Shown here: positions 13,967 to 21,667 of the stretch, in pieces | How positions within the stretch are numbered: the first letter of the stretch is position 1 | Layout: every line of letters begins with the position of its first letter | From: a virus | Reading direction: 5' to 3' (one strand) | IMG/VR virus record: IMGVR_UViG_3300011013_002778 | Span: 1 to 25,533 of that record | DNA length: 25,533 nt | Notes under the pieces: model-generated | What the model was told of the DNA's origin: nothing | Databases searched by the model: none | The model's input: the letters and a program-made list of their open reading frames with translations, nothing else | Translations under genes and position numbers: made by a program

Positions 13967-14427
13967 TATACCGCCTCCGAGTTGCATGTTATATTTATCT
14001 CCATAACTATCCTAAAATTCTTATGTAATTTTGTGTTTTCTGAATTGCTAAAAGGAGTTGTGTCTTTAATCTCTAATATACACTGTTCGCCCTCTGTACC
14101 ATAATCTTTGCCTGCTGGGACTATATAATTTACATTTTTGTGTATAATTCGCTTTACCTCTTCCTGCATCAAAAAAACCTGTGCTTGGGATAAATCTGTT
14201 CGCAAGTCAACAGATACCCTATAAACTACTTTTCTGTTTGTGTTGCCTACAGAGGAAGGATTTTCGCTTGTAATTCTATTGTAAATAAGAACTTCGTCTT
14301 GGTTTGTGAAGCCATTTGCACGCTTCTTTTCGTAATACTCATTAAAAATAGGAAGGCGGTTGCCTGTGTTACTTTTATTCCATTCGTCTTTTAACAGACT
14401 CTTGACTAATAAACTACCTATGATCAT
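13966..14427 (-). CDS. Probable tail terminator/completion protein
   Basis: A 153-residue protein beginning MIIGSLLVKSLLKDEWNKSN, a helical segment followed by a beta-rich body: VLIYNRITSENP, VVYRVSVDLRTD, VFLMQEEVKRIIH, YIVPAGKDYG, CILEIKDTTP and FRIVMEINITCN. This order (helix, then strands around a central helix) and its position just upstream of the tail tube fit tail terminator proteins of the lambda gpU/HK97 type, which cap the tube and join it to the head. No close family can be named by eye. Ribosome binding site GGTGGGAC. Confidence 0.65.
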   Translation of the reverse strand: MIIGSLLVKSLLKDEWNKSNTGNRLPIFNEYYEKKRANGFTNQDEVLIYNRITSENPSSVGNTNRKVVYRVSVDLRTDLSQAQVFLMQEEVKRIIHKNVNYIVPAGKDYGTEGEQCILEIKDTTPFSNSENTKLHKNFRIVMEINITCNSEAV

Positions 14428-14453
14428 TGTCCCACCTAATTAATTAATATGCT

Positions 14454-15332
14454 TTAAAAACGCATCGTTTTAATGATGCTCTGTAGGGATTTTATTTGTG
14501 AGATATAACTATCTCTTTTCGTAGATAAATCTTGATCGCCAACTTTTATGTTTGCGGCATAATCGTCATTATCTACAAGGTTTAGTGCTGTTTTAAGTAT
14601 ACAAAGTTTTTCTATTTCGCTGGGTACTGTGGATTTACCCCATTTATAAGTCAATCTTAAATAATGGTCGCCCCATTCTACTGGCTTTATATATATAATA
14701 CTCTTGTTGTAATCTATCCAATAATCATCGCCACGACCTTCGGTTTTATCTGTTACAAAATCAATATAAGAATTTCCATCAAAGTTTTCTATTTTCCAAT
14801 CTGAATCTTTTATTAATAATGGTCTATATGTTGGGAATATAGGCATATACCCGTCGCTGGTTCTCGCATTTGGATTTAAATCATGATACTCGCTTGTCAC
14901 AAGGTTACTCTTGAAAGATGTCATTGTAAACCTGTCTATCTCGCCCTCGTTTCTTTTTATATAATCTGCAATAACAGAATCTGTTGGAGTACTGCTTGGA
15001 CTGAATGTTGTTGGATCTAACCCTAAGAATTCTGCAACTTGCTGGACTGTGCAATATGTTGTGGAATAACTCGGTAAGCGAACATAAAACCCTGTGTCAT
15101 CTTGATATGCATTATAATAATAAAAAAAGGGAGTATAACCCGTTTTTGTTACCTTGACTAAATGAACATTATTAGTATCATCTAAGGTTATATTAGAATC
15201 TAATGTGCCAAAAGAATTGGTTGTGCCTGTGCTAACAGATGATCCAGATGCAGAGTATATTGTTATATCTGCTCCGTCTATCAGATTCGCATTCTGATCT
15301 TTTACCAAAATATTGAAATTATATGTAGTCAT
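14454..15332 (-). CDS. Head-tail connector with N-terminal Ig-like domain
   Basis: Residues about 1-90 form an Ig-like/carboxypeptidase-regulatory domain: FNILVKDQNANLIDGADITI, TNSFGTLDSNITLDDTNNVH and LVKVTKTGYTPFFYYY. After a short linker, residues about 95-292 resemble the head-tail adaptor (gp6-like) family: YCTVQQVAEFLGL, DSVIADYIKRNEGEIDRFTM, LRLTYKWGKSTVPSEIEKLC and a C-terminal helix. The adaptor part would join the portal to the tail; the Ig-like domain probably projects outward from the neck. Ig-like additions are common on capsid and tube proteins but less so on connectors. Ribosome binding site AGGGATAAT. Confidence 0.7.
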   Translation of the reverse strand: MTTYNFNILVKDQNANLIDGADITIYSASGSSVSTGTTNSFGTLDSNITLDDTNNVHLVKVTKTGYTPFFYYYNAYQDDTGFYVRLPSYSTTYCTVQQVAEFLGLDPTTFSPSSTPTDSVIADYIKRNEGEIDRFTMTSFKSNLVTSEYHDLNPNARTSDGYMPIFPTYRPLLIKDSDWKIENFDGNSYIDFVTDKTEGRGDDYWIDYNKSIIYIKPVEWGDHYLRLTYKWGKSTVPSEIEKLCILKTALNLVDNDDYAANIKVGDQDLSTKRDSYISQIKSLQSIIKTMRF

Positions 15333-15333
15333 A

Positions 15334-15717
15334 TTATCCCTTATATTTATTTATTACTTTATCTATTGCATTTCTTACATATGCTTTTGGGTCTGTGCCT
15401 TCTTTTGCTATTTTTCGCTGAACAGCATAAGCAAAGTTCGGATTAAAGCCTTTATGTCTTGCCCATTCTATTAATGGTTTAATAGGTGTCCAGTGAGGCT
15501 CTGTACCATACTCAACATAATCTGCATAATTAATTCCATATCTTACTATACAACCATTCTGAGTAGGAATCAACTCGCCACTTTGTAATAATTGCCCTGT
15601 ATCAACAGAGCCATAATCTACGAGGTTTTGCTTGGATTGGGAGAAAATCTCCTCACCCAAATACCTTGCAACCTTTATGAGTCCTTCTTCTACGCTGTTC
15701 GCTTCTATAGTAACCAT
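15334..15717 (-). CDS. HK97 gp10-like neck/head closure protein
   Basis: A 127-residue protein with the HK97 gp10 pattern: N-terminal helix with EEGLIKVARYLGEEIFSQSK, DTGQLLQSGELIPT, then YGINYADYVEYGTEPHWTPI, PLIEWARHKG and a C-terminal AYAVQRKIAKEG, PKAYVRNAID. This family acts at the head-tail interface or tail completion. Its stop is separated from the next start by one base. The position after the capsid gene is consistent with the neck module. Confidence 0.85.
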   Translation of the reverse strand: MVTIEANSVEEGLIKVARYLGEEIFSQSKQNLVDYGSVDTGQLLQSGELIPTQNGCIVRYGINYADYVEYGTEPHWTPIKPLIEWARHKGFNPNFAYAVQRKIAKEGTDPKAYVRNAIDKVINKYKG

Positions 15718-15726
15718 ATTACCAAT

Positions 15727-16122
15727 TTATTTCTTTACTGCTTTTTTTTGCTTTTCTTTTGATTTTTTCTTTTCTAATTCTTCATGATAAAACAATTTGC
15801 CTTTGTGGTATTCTTTGTATAATTTATAGATTTCTGGATCTGTTTCTTTGAAAAAATCTTCCTCTTCTTTTGTTAACTTTACTAAGACAATATCATGTCT
15901 TCTTATAAAATCTCTTAGTGCTTTGTAAAATCCGTAATGAACTCTTTTCTTATTAATAGTACGAACTATTGAAGTGCCATATATGCTTTTTAATGGTTTT
16001 ATATCCTGTACTCCAAATAAGTCCAAAACTTTGGGTTTCTCGCTGTGACCAAAAAAATACTTATGATAAGTGGTCATAACACTCTGATTTACAGTTTTAT
16101 CTTTTGTATCAACTAATGCCAT
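15727..16122 (-). CDS. Uncharacterised lysine-rich protein next to the capsid gene (131 aa)
   Basis: A basic helical protein (about 30 Lys) with a C terminus of clustered Lys/Glu (ELEKKKSKEKQKKAVKK). N-terminal part: MALVDTKDKTVNQSVMTTYH. No family recognised. Its gene is the first after the terminator at 16152-16185 and precedes the neck genes, a position sometimes held by capsid completion or internal DNA-binding proteins; the basic tail would suit either. A good binding site (GGAGATGA) supports the start. Confidence 0.7.
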   Translation of the reverse strand: MALVDTKDKTVNQSVMTTYHKYFFGHSEKPKVLDLFGVQDIKPLKSIYGTSIVRTINKKRVHYGFYKALRDFIRRHDIVLVKLTKEEEDFFKETDPEIYKLYKEYHKGKLFYHEELEKKKSKEKQKKAVKK

Positions 16123-16151
16123 ATTTTCATCTCCTGCTTTTTCTATATCTT

Positions 16152-16185
16152 AAAAAACATTATAAAGGGGGTTAACCCTTTATAA
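16152..16185 (-). terminator. Hairpin/T-run terminator after the major capsid gene
   Basis: The RNA from 16185 to 16160 forms a perfect 10-bp stem (TTATAAAGGG with CCCTTTATAA, 6-base loop), followed by TGTTTTTT. It overlaps the capsid stop codon (16180-16182). The stem also contains TTTATAA, so it could double as a TATA box for the genes downstream. Confidence 0.8.
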
Positions 16186-17298
16186 CGAACTTGCTTTTAA
16201 GTCTCTAATAGAACCTTGTCTAAATCTGCTCCTACATCGCAATTCGCCTGCTGTGTAGTAAGCTGACTTTTCTTTTGCTGCATCTAACAATACCCAGTTG
16301 TTTGCATTTGTTATGATAGTTGGTTGTGCAACATTTATGCTTACTTGAGGAACACCCCATTGTGCACTTGTGTCCATTACATAAACTCTTCCTATGCTGT
16401 CTTTTTGTACATTTGGATCAGTAAATATAGGAACACCATCTATGCTTGCTATTGGGAATCCAACTTCTTGTCCGTTGCTTGGTTTTGCACCTTCCTCAGT
16501 TACTTCATATCGCATCTCAGCCATTGGAGCATATCTCATCTGAGTTTGTGCTGAACTTAACATCTGTCCGTAAGTGTCTGTGTTTGTTATTGCTAGGTTT
16601 GGGTTTCCGTTGTTACCTCTTATATCGCCTGTCATTGCGAAAAAGTAACCCATACTCCAAGTTCTATCTGTGCCTGAATTGTGGTCTGTTAAAGCATCAT
16701 ACCAAGTGTAAGTAGATACATCTACTCCATTGTAATCCTCGTCGCCTGCTGTCCAACCTGCTGCCGAAGCATAAGCTGCACTTGCTGTCATTCTATCAAC
16801 AGATTCTAAGTTGTTACCTGCTAATGTGTCACCGTCTGTATTTAAGTGGCTGTTTAAACCTGCTGCGTGGAATTCTGCTGTATTCTTCAAAATCCAATCT
16901 ACATCAACATAATCGTTTGCTCTTGCTTTCAATAAAGTTTTATTTGTTAATTCTATAGATGTGATTTCTTCTTTGAATCCTACTGTTGTCTCATAGATAT
17001 CAGGCTTGTCTGTGTCGGGTATTGCTCCACCTTCTGCTATACCTGTTGATAGAGTGCCTGTTGCGTACAATAATCTCATACCATCTGGGTTGTCTCCACC
17101 ATATACATCTTTTGGCAATATACTGAATGTGTTCTTTGAGTACAATATATTGATAAACGCTCTTGCACCATATACTGTGTTCGCATATCCAGAAGTGCTT
17201 GATACAATTGGATCATCAGATTTTGCTAAGTAATTTGAGACTTTCTTGCCATAATATTTGCCGTAAGCTTGTTCTAAGAATTCACTGAAACTAGTCAT
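16180..17298 (-). CDS. Major capsid protein, HK97 fold
   Basis: A 372-residue protein directly after the protease-scaffold gene, the standard place of an HK97-fold capsid gene. Visible pattern: N-terminal helical arm, TGTLSTGIAEGGAIPDTD (E-loop-like), KEEITSIELTNKTLLKARA with the long spine helix, and an A/P-domain stretch including YFFAMTGDIRGNNGNPNLAI, GFPIASIDGVPIFTDPNVQK and the C-terminal ELRCRSRFRQGSIRDLKASS. It forms the icosahedral shell. Its start has the best ribosome binding site in the window (GGGGTGATG), embedded in the end of the protease gene, and it ends in a strong terminator: both signs of very high expression. Confidence 0.85.
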   Translation of the reverse strand: MTSFSEFLEQAYGKYYGKKVSNYLAKSDDPIVSSTSGYANTVYGARAFINILYSKNTFSILPKDVYGGDNPDGMRLLYATGTLSTGIAEGGAIPDTDKPDIYETTVGFKEEITSIELTNKTLLKARANDYVDVDWILKNTAEFHAAGLNSHLNTDGDTLAGNNLESVDRMTASAAYASAAGWTAGDEDYNGVDVSTYTWYDALTDHNSGTDRTWSMGYFFAMTGDIRGNNGNPNLAITNTDTYGQMLSSAQTQMRYAPMAEMRYEVTEEGAKPSNGQEVGFPIASIDGVPIFTDPNVQKDSIGRVYVMDTSAQWGVPQVSINVAQPTIITNANNWVLLDAAKEKSAYYTAGELRCRSRFRQGSIRDLKASSL

Positions 17299-17299
17299 C

Positions 17300-18607
17300 T
17301 TACATCACCCCTTTTTCTTTTTTTACATAACTCCATACTGAAGATGATTTTACACCCTCTGCTCCTGAAGGAACTGGAGTTACTGATTTTGCTACGTTAG
17401 ATGTTAATTTTTTTCTTATCTCTGAAATTGATTTCTCTAAGTTCTTAATAGATTTTTGCATGTCTTCGCCTTCGTCTTTCTTGTTTGCCTCGTCCTCTGC
17501 GGATTCTGGCTTTTGTTCTGTGTCTGGTTTGTCTTCTTTCTGTTCTTCTGCTTTTGCTACTTCTTTGTCTGGCTCAACAGCTTCGTCTGGTTTTGGTTCT
17601 GGAGCTACTGGCTTGTCTTCTGATTTCTCAGGTAACCTTGCTAATATACTTCCCATCGTATCTTGAATATTGGAAATACCTTCTGCTAACTTCTGCAAGG
17701 CTTGAGCTAATTCTATATTCTGTGAATTTTCTTCTGCCATATCTTTCACCTCGCTATCTGATTTTTTTATCATATCTTGATAAATGTGCATAACTATTGC
17801 ATAAAACTTATCTGACCCTTCTGGGACATCTTTATATTCTTGCTTTACCTTATCTTTGGCTTCTTTCCATTTCGCTTCGTCAACATCGCCTGGCTTAGAT
17901 AAGTATTCTTCTGATTTAATTAATTTATCTGCGTCTGCATCGCTTTTTATTACGCCTGCTTTTCTACCTATATAAGCACAAAGTTTTTCTGCGTTTTCTT
18001 TTGGTAGTCCTTTGGTATTTGTAGCCCATTCTACGCAACCATCAAAACCTCCTTTGAATTTGTTATCTGACGTTACATATTTGCTATTTGCTTTATCCAC
18101 TTTACTCACCTCACTTTTTGCCATGCTGAATCCAGTTATAAGTGCTAATGGGTTCGCTGGTCGCTCCACAACACTGATCTCCATAAGTGGAACAGTCTCT
18201 AACTCTGCCGTATCGCCGTTTTCTGTGTGCTTCATTAAAGCAATAGGTCTGCCCCCGCCAATAGAAACACCTCTGTATTTGCCTGACTTAATTCCTTCCC
18301 AAGTATCATCATAAATAGAGTTATCAGCATCGTGAGGATAAATCTGACATAAAATCTTAAATGCTTTGTAGTCGCCTTTGTCTTCCTCTTCGCCTGATAT
18401 TACCTTGCCGACAACTAATGGGCTGTGTTTGTTATTCTCGTCAACAATGTGTAAAGTAGCACCACGAATAAGAAATTTATAAAACGCCTTCTTAAAAATA
18501 GAAATTGGGACTTTTTGATTTTGGTTATCAATAATGTCTGCGGTAGCATAAGCAGTGAATAATCGCTCTGCATCATCTTGAATTATAATATCGTCATAAG
18601 TACCCAT
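17300..18607 (-). CDS. Prohead protease (XkdF-like) fused to scaffold
   Basis: The N-terminal domain (about 1-165) resembles XkdF-type proteases: RGATLHIVDENNKHSPLVVG, GKYRGVSIGGGRP and LMEISVVERPANPLALITG, with His and Ser candidates of the active site. The middle domain (about 175-285) contains FDGCVEWATNTKGLPKENAE, KLCAYIGRKAGV and FYAIVMHIYQDMIKKS, seen in other phage proteases. The C-terminal third is a Glu/Pro/Lys-rich scaffold with a coiled coil. Two well-spaced GAGGTG sites precede in-frame GTG 18100 and ATG 17740 at the domain boundaries, so shorter products are likely. Start ATG 18607 is favoured, but GTG 18616, within the leader hairpin, is possible. It cleaves scaffold and capsid during maturation. 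Confidence 0.85.
   Translation of the reverse strand: MGTYDDIIIQDDAERLFTAYATADIIDNQNQKVPISIFKKAFYKFLIRGATLHIVDENNKHSPLVVGKVISGEEEDKGDYKAFKILCQIYPHDADNSIYDDTWEGIKSGKYRGVSIGGGRPIALMKHTENGDTAELETVPLMEISVVERPANPLALITGFSMAKSEVSKVDKANSKYVTSDNKFKGGFDGCVEWATNTKGLPKENAEKLCAYIGRKAGVIKSDADADKLIKSEEYLSKPGDVDEAKWKEAKDKVKQEYKDVPEGSDKFYAIVMHIYQDMIKKSDSEVKDMAEENSQNIELAQALQKLAEGISNIQDTMGSILARLPEKSEDKPVAPEPKPDEAVEPDKEVAKAEEQKEDKPDTEQKPESAEDEANKKDEGEDMQKSIKNLEKSISEIRKKLTSNVAKSVTPVPSGAEGVKSSSVWSYVKKEKGVM
17738..17752 (-). promoter_or_regulatory. Internal ribosome binding site and ATG for a separate scaffold
   Basis: GAGGTG, six bases, then ATG at 17740, in frame with the protease gene. It begins the peptide MAEENSQNIELAQALQKLAE and would yield a 146-residue scaffold lacking the protease, comparable with the nested C/Nu3 arrangement of lambda. 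Confidence 0.6.
18098..18112 (-). promoter_or_regulatory. Second internal ribosome binding site with GTG start
   Basis: GAGGTG, six bases, then GTG at 18100, in frame, opening VDKANSKYVTSDNKF right after the protease domain. It is the same motif and spacing as at 17740, so it might give a middle-domain-plus-scaffold product. Weaker evidence because of the GTG start. Confidence 0.35.
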
Positions 18608-18610
18608 TTG

Positions 18611-18635
18611 AGACACATTCCTTTATCCTGTGTCT
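18611..18635 (-). promoter_or_regulatory. Leader hairpin around the protease ribosome binding site
   Basis: AGACACA and TGTGTCT (7 bp) pair across an 11-base loop holding AAAGGA, so the ribosome binding site is displayed in the loop. The upstream arm is part of ATAGACACAG, which also occurs in the leader of the gene at 6235. Confidence 0.5.
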
Positions 18636-18650
18636 ATACTATATCTACTA

Positions 18651-18684
18651 TATATAGGTTTTTGATATTTATAAGTTTTTCTAT
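18651..18684 (-). promoter_or_regulatory. Late-type promoter of the protease-capsid operon
   Basis: ATAGAAAAACTTATAAATAT (TATA box 18665-18674) followed by CAAAAACC and TATATATAG on the minus strand. It is nearly identical to the promoter before the portal gene and similar to that at 6322. It overlaps the last codons of the zinc-ribbon gene at 18681. Confidence 0.65.
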
Positions 18685-19076
18685 TCTAACCGATGTTTTC
18701 TATTTTCTATCTCTTTTTTTAACCTTATTTCATTTTGCCTTTTTTGTTTATCTGTGTCATTAAATTGGCTTATTCTTGAATATCGCTTTAAAGTGTTTCG
18801 CCCCGCATAAAAAGACACTTGAACAAAAGGAGTACTTATATAAAAATTAGTACCACAAAATCTACAAACGCCTGTTCTATATGTTAGTTTGCCTTTCTTA
18901 ACAAAGTCTTTGTCTTGGTATTTCTTTGCGCACCGCATACACATACTATCGTTAATGGGATATAACTGATCACAATACTCGCCTGTCAATTCGTCTTTGC
19001 CACCATACACATAACGCTTATTCTTTATCTTCGCCTGATCTTCCCAACGTGTTAAGTTCCTGTGTAATTGCTCCAT
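18681..19076 (-). CDS. Zinc-ribbon protein in the head module (131 aa)
   Basis: Contains C46xxC49 (MCMRCAKKYQ) and C71xxC74 (CRFCGTN), a zinc ribbon, with another Cys at 35, and a long basic helical C terminus (SRISQFNDTDKQKRQNEIRL and more). It lies between the minor head protein and the protease, where structural virion genes are usual. The start is uncertain: ATG 19076 overlaps the previous gene by 59 bases and has a weak site; later GTG starts are possible. Function unknown; binding to DNA or a head protein is plausible from the ribbon and basic tail. Confidence 0.65.
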   Translation of the reverse strand: MEQLHRNLTRWEDQAKIKNKRYVYGGKDELTGEYCDQLYPINDSMCMRCAKKYQDKDFVKKGKLTYRTGVCRFCGTNFYISTPFVQVSFYAGRNTLKRYSRISQFNDTDKQKRQNEIRLKKEIENRKHRLE

Positions 19077-19260
19077 CTTCTACCACATCTTTATAGTCTA
19101 TAACCTTTATACCCAATTCTTTAAAACTACCTATAATAATCATCTGAGTAGAATGATCTAAGGTTACTACTGTGCCACAACTTGGACATACCCAACGGCT
19201 TCGCTCATTTTTAACTCCAAAAGGGAACATCTCTTTATCACAATTCGGACAACTTGCCAT
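19018..19260 (-). CDS. Zinc-ribbon protein (80 aa)
   Basis: CPNCDKEMFPFG and CPSCGTVV form a zinc ribbon about 20 residues apart, followed by a helical/strand C terminus (STQMIIIGSFKELGIKVIDY). Site GTGGTGAGAT precedes ATG 19260. Its end overlaps the next zinc-ribbon gene, so the two may act together. Zinc ribbons of this kind bind DNA, RNA or protein; none can be preferred here. Confidence 0.7.
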   Translation of the reverse strand: MASCPNCDKEMFPFGVKNERSRWVCPSCGTVVTLDHSTQMIIIGSFKELGIKVIDYKDVVEDGAITQELNTLGRSGEDKE

Positions 19261-19356
19261 ATCTCACCACTTTGTTTACTTTTTTTTTATTTTTTAAGTA
19301 TCTGGTTAACTTTTTCCTTTTTGCCCTGCCGACAAAATAAATTTTCTCAAACTTAT

Positions 19357-20079
19357 TTATTGCTTTTGGTTAGGAATTCTAACAAATGTGCTACGACAAT
19401 TGATATGAGGCATGAATGGTCGCTCTGGAGTATATACTTTTGGATCTGCTTCTTCCCTTATTATTTGTTTTAACTCTTTTAATGTTACACCCTGTATTGT
19501 TCTTTTACTTATGTTATAACAGTATTTTGTTCGCCTGTTATCAGGTATAGATAACCATTTATATCGCCATTCGCCTTTGGGGTCTAAATCTTTATATGTT
19601 TTCTCCATGCTTAGTCTTTGGACATTTGCATACTCTGTTCGGATAATTCTGTTTACTCGCTCTTTGCTTAAAGAAGGCAATTCTTTTAATAATTCCTTCT
19701 TTGCACCTGCATAATCAAACTCATTTCCTTCAAAATGGTTTTCTAAGATTTTATTTATCTTCTTGCTTAAATCATCGCTTAGGTTACTATAACTCTGCCA
19801 TAATAACTTGGATTTTGTAAACTGTTCTATTTCTTTCTTATCTGATTCTGTTATAGGTAATCTTGTGCCTTCGCTACTTGCTACTGAGTTTCTTGCTCGC
19901 TCGTAAATCCTGCTTATCTCTTTTGTTACTTTGGGAATTACAGAACCTACAAAGGCTGTAACTAAGGCGTTAACACCTTGCTTAATGTTAGTGTGAGAGA
20001 GATTTTTAATCTTGTTTTTTAATACTCTAAAAATAGGCTCTGTGTCTTTGGGTAATGTGGTTATGGGCTTAGGACTCAT
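19357..20079 (-). CDS. SPP1 gp7/Mu F-like minor head protein
   Basis: The 240-residue protein has the gp7/F pattern: long helical N terminus, RVNRIIRTEYANVQRLSMEK, the conserved WRYKWLSIPDNRRTKYCYNI region and a C-terminal PFMPHINCRSTFVRI, with the HxNCRS motif typical of this family. These proteins attach to the portal and help DNA retention or ejection. I start at ATG 20079, behind AAGTGA next to the portal stop; an upstream TTG or GTG frame would overlap the portal but lacks a binding site. The order portal, minor head protein, protease, capsid is the usual one. Confidence 0.85.
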   Translation of the reverse strand: MSPKPITTLPKDTEPIFRVLKNKIKNLSHTNIKQGVNALVTAFVGSVIPKVTKEISRIYERARNSVASSEGTRLPITESDKKEIEQFTKSKLLWQSYSNLSDDLSKKINKILENHFEGNEFDYAGAKKELLKELPSLSKERVNRIIRTEYANVQRLSMEKTYKDLDPKGEWRYKWLSIPDNRRTKYCYNISKRTIQGVTLKELKQIIREEADPKVYTPERPFMPHINCRSTFVRIPNQKQ

Positions 20080-20083
20080 AATT

Positions 20084-21622
20084 TCACTTCTTATCTGTCT
20101 TAGGGCTGGATAACTTATCATATCCTGGCATCGGACCAAAGGTATCCTCTAATCCTCGTGCGTTAGAACTAAAAGAACTAAATGTTGAACTTGGCTCTCT
20201 TACTGGTTTATCAGTGTATATGAATTCTTGCCTCTCTTCGTCATAATCTAAGATGTCAAACCCTAAGTTAACCATGCCTGTTGCATTCTGGATTTTTAAA
20301 CCTTTCAATCTTAATTCGTTGGCTTCCTCTTCCTTCTGAGAAGGTCTTAAAGTTATACTCCAATCTGTTATGTCTTTGGATTTTGTAATGTTGTCTAAAA
20401 CATAAGAATTAATTGTTTTTTGTATCTCTTTTATAAACTCTGGATCTGCGGTTATTTGCCTTGTATTTGGGTCTATATTGCAATTATATGCAGAGACTAT
20501 ATCCTTCTCATACTTATCCTGTAATTCAATTAATTTTAATTCGTCAATAGAACCTAACATATCTACAACCTTCATAAACTCGCCTGTTGTGGTTGTGTCA
20601 GAACCAACTGCAAACATTGGTATATAGTTTCTGTCTTTCTTTAATTCTACCTTGTTTTTCTCATTGCTTTCAATTAAGGCATCAATGTTGTTGGTCTTAA
20701 AGAATAAAGCTCTGTTTGGGTATCTTCTCGCTACATAAATATCATTAATTAAATTGTCTATCGCTAATATAGAGGTAATCTTATATCCCAAAGTTTCTAT
20801 TAAACTAAATCTGGAACTCTGCTCAAATAAAGGTATTCTTATTATTTCATCTCTATTGTAATAAGTCTTTGTATTCTTGCCTTCGGTTGTAAGTGCATAA
20901 TAATCGGCTGTGAGAAGTGGAGTACCGCATTCAGGACACACTAAAGATTTCTCTAAGCTAACTAGTTTCTCACGGTGAAAAGGACAAAAACCCTGTGCTG
21001 CACCCACTCCTATATTGGCTGCTCCCAAGACTCCTTCTTGCGAAATGTTTGGATAAACATTAATGGGGACAATCCGTTGTACGCCTTTTAACTCTTTATG
21101 TAAAGTGTTATTCATTACACTGTATTCATATTGCTTGAGTATCATACCTTCGTCATATCGTAATAAGTCTAAGACTACGGCTTTAATCTCGTGTTTAAGT
21201 GAATAACTATTTACATTCGCATTCTTAATCAGTTTTTCTAAGTATTCTTTATTTTGATCATTTGGTTTTATGAACTCCTCTGAACCACAAACATCACATT
21301 TATCAACATTCGCCTTATATTCTGTGCCACAGTGAGCACATTTCTTAACATAAGCACTCTGGATATAAAAACCTTCTTTGGTTGTATCTAAAACTATTTT
21401 ATTCTGTATGTTTCTGACTATAGATGTTTTCTTACTTAATTCTGCATAAGAATAGTTTTGCATCTTACTCGCATAAAACTCTAAAATATCTTGAATTTTG
21501 TCTATAGTAGGAGCATAAGGAGTACTTGCTTTTAAATCGGGAACTCTTACTATCTTTACTGGTTTTGCTTCGGATTTTCGCATATAACCAAATCTTTTTG
21601 CAATATTATCAAATAAGCCCAT
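20084..21622 (-). CDS. Portal protein with two zinc-binding motifs
   Basis: A 512-residue portal, the dodecameric DNA gate at one capsid vertex. It follows the terminase and precedes the minor head protein. Features: helical wing and crown regions, FSLIETLGYKITSILAIDNL, RYPNRALFFK and a C-terminal Ser-rich tail. Two insertions carry metal-ligand patterns: C95xxC98 with C109xxC112 (CAHCGTEYKANVDKCDVCG), and C213xxH216 with C229xxC232 (CPFHREKLVSLEKSLVCPEC). Most portals lack them, so they probably stabilise the wing or contact other head proteins. Ribosome binding site GGTGGTAAT; the leader is very short after the promoter at 21637. Confidence 0.85.
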   Translation of the reverse strand: MGLFDNIAKRFGYMRKSEAKPVKIVRVPDLKASTPYAPTIDKIQDILEFYASKMQNYSYAELSKKTSIVRNIQNKIVLDTTKEGFYIQSAYVKKCAHCGTEYKANVDKCDVCGSEEFIKPNDQNKEYLEKLIKNANVNSYSLKHEIKAVVLDLLRYDEGMILKQYEYSVMNNTLHKELKGVQRIVPINVYPNISQEGVLGAANIGVGAAQGFCPFHREKLVSLEKSLVCPECGTPLLTADYYALTTEGKNTKTYYNRDEIIRIPLFEQSSRFSLIETLGYKITSILAIDNLINDIYVARRYPNRALFFKTNNIDALIESNEKNKVELKKDRNYIPMFAVGSDTTTTGEFMKVVDMLGSIDELKLIELQDKYEKDIVSAYNCNIDPNTRQITADPEFIKEIQKTINSYVLDNITKSKDITDWSITLRPSQKEEEANELRLKGLKIQNATGMVNLGFDILDYDEERQEFIYTDKPVREPSSTFSSFSSNARGLEDTFGPMPGYDKLSSPKTDKK

Positions 21623-21636
21623 ATTACCACCATAAA

Positions 21637-21667
21637 TATATGTTTTTGATATATATAAGTTTTTCTA
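21637..21667 (-). promoter_or_regulatory. Late-type promoter of the portal operon
   Basis: ATAGAAAAACTTATATATAT (TATA box 21649-21658) then CAAAAACATATAT on the minus strand, overlapping the end of the terminase gene. A start about 25 bases downstream leaves a leader of roughly 10 bases. Same block as at 18651 and 6322. Confidence 0.65.

Noticed and set aside
12843-17298. Contractile-tail (sheath) gene
   Set aside because: No sheath-sized gene lies before the tail tube and no baseplate wedge genes follow the hub, so a contractile tail is not supported.
19018-19076. Frameshift fusing the two head-module zinc-ribbon proteins
   Set aside because: It would need a +1 shift and no slip site is evident; overlapping translation starts explain the arrangement more simply.
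19261-19356. Basic peptide frame (rich in Lys/Arg) in the gap after the minor head gene
   Set aside because: The frame is open but has no ATG or TTG start and a GTG only near its end; the A-rich composition alone explains the Lys codons.
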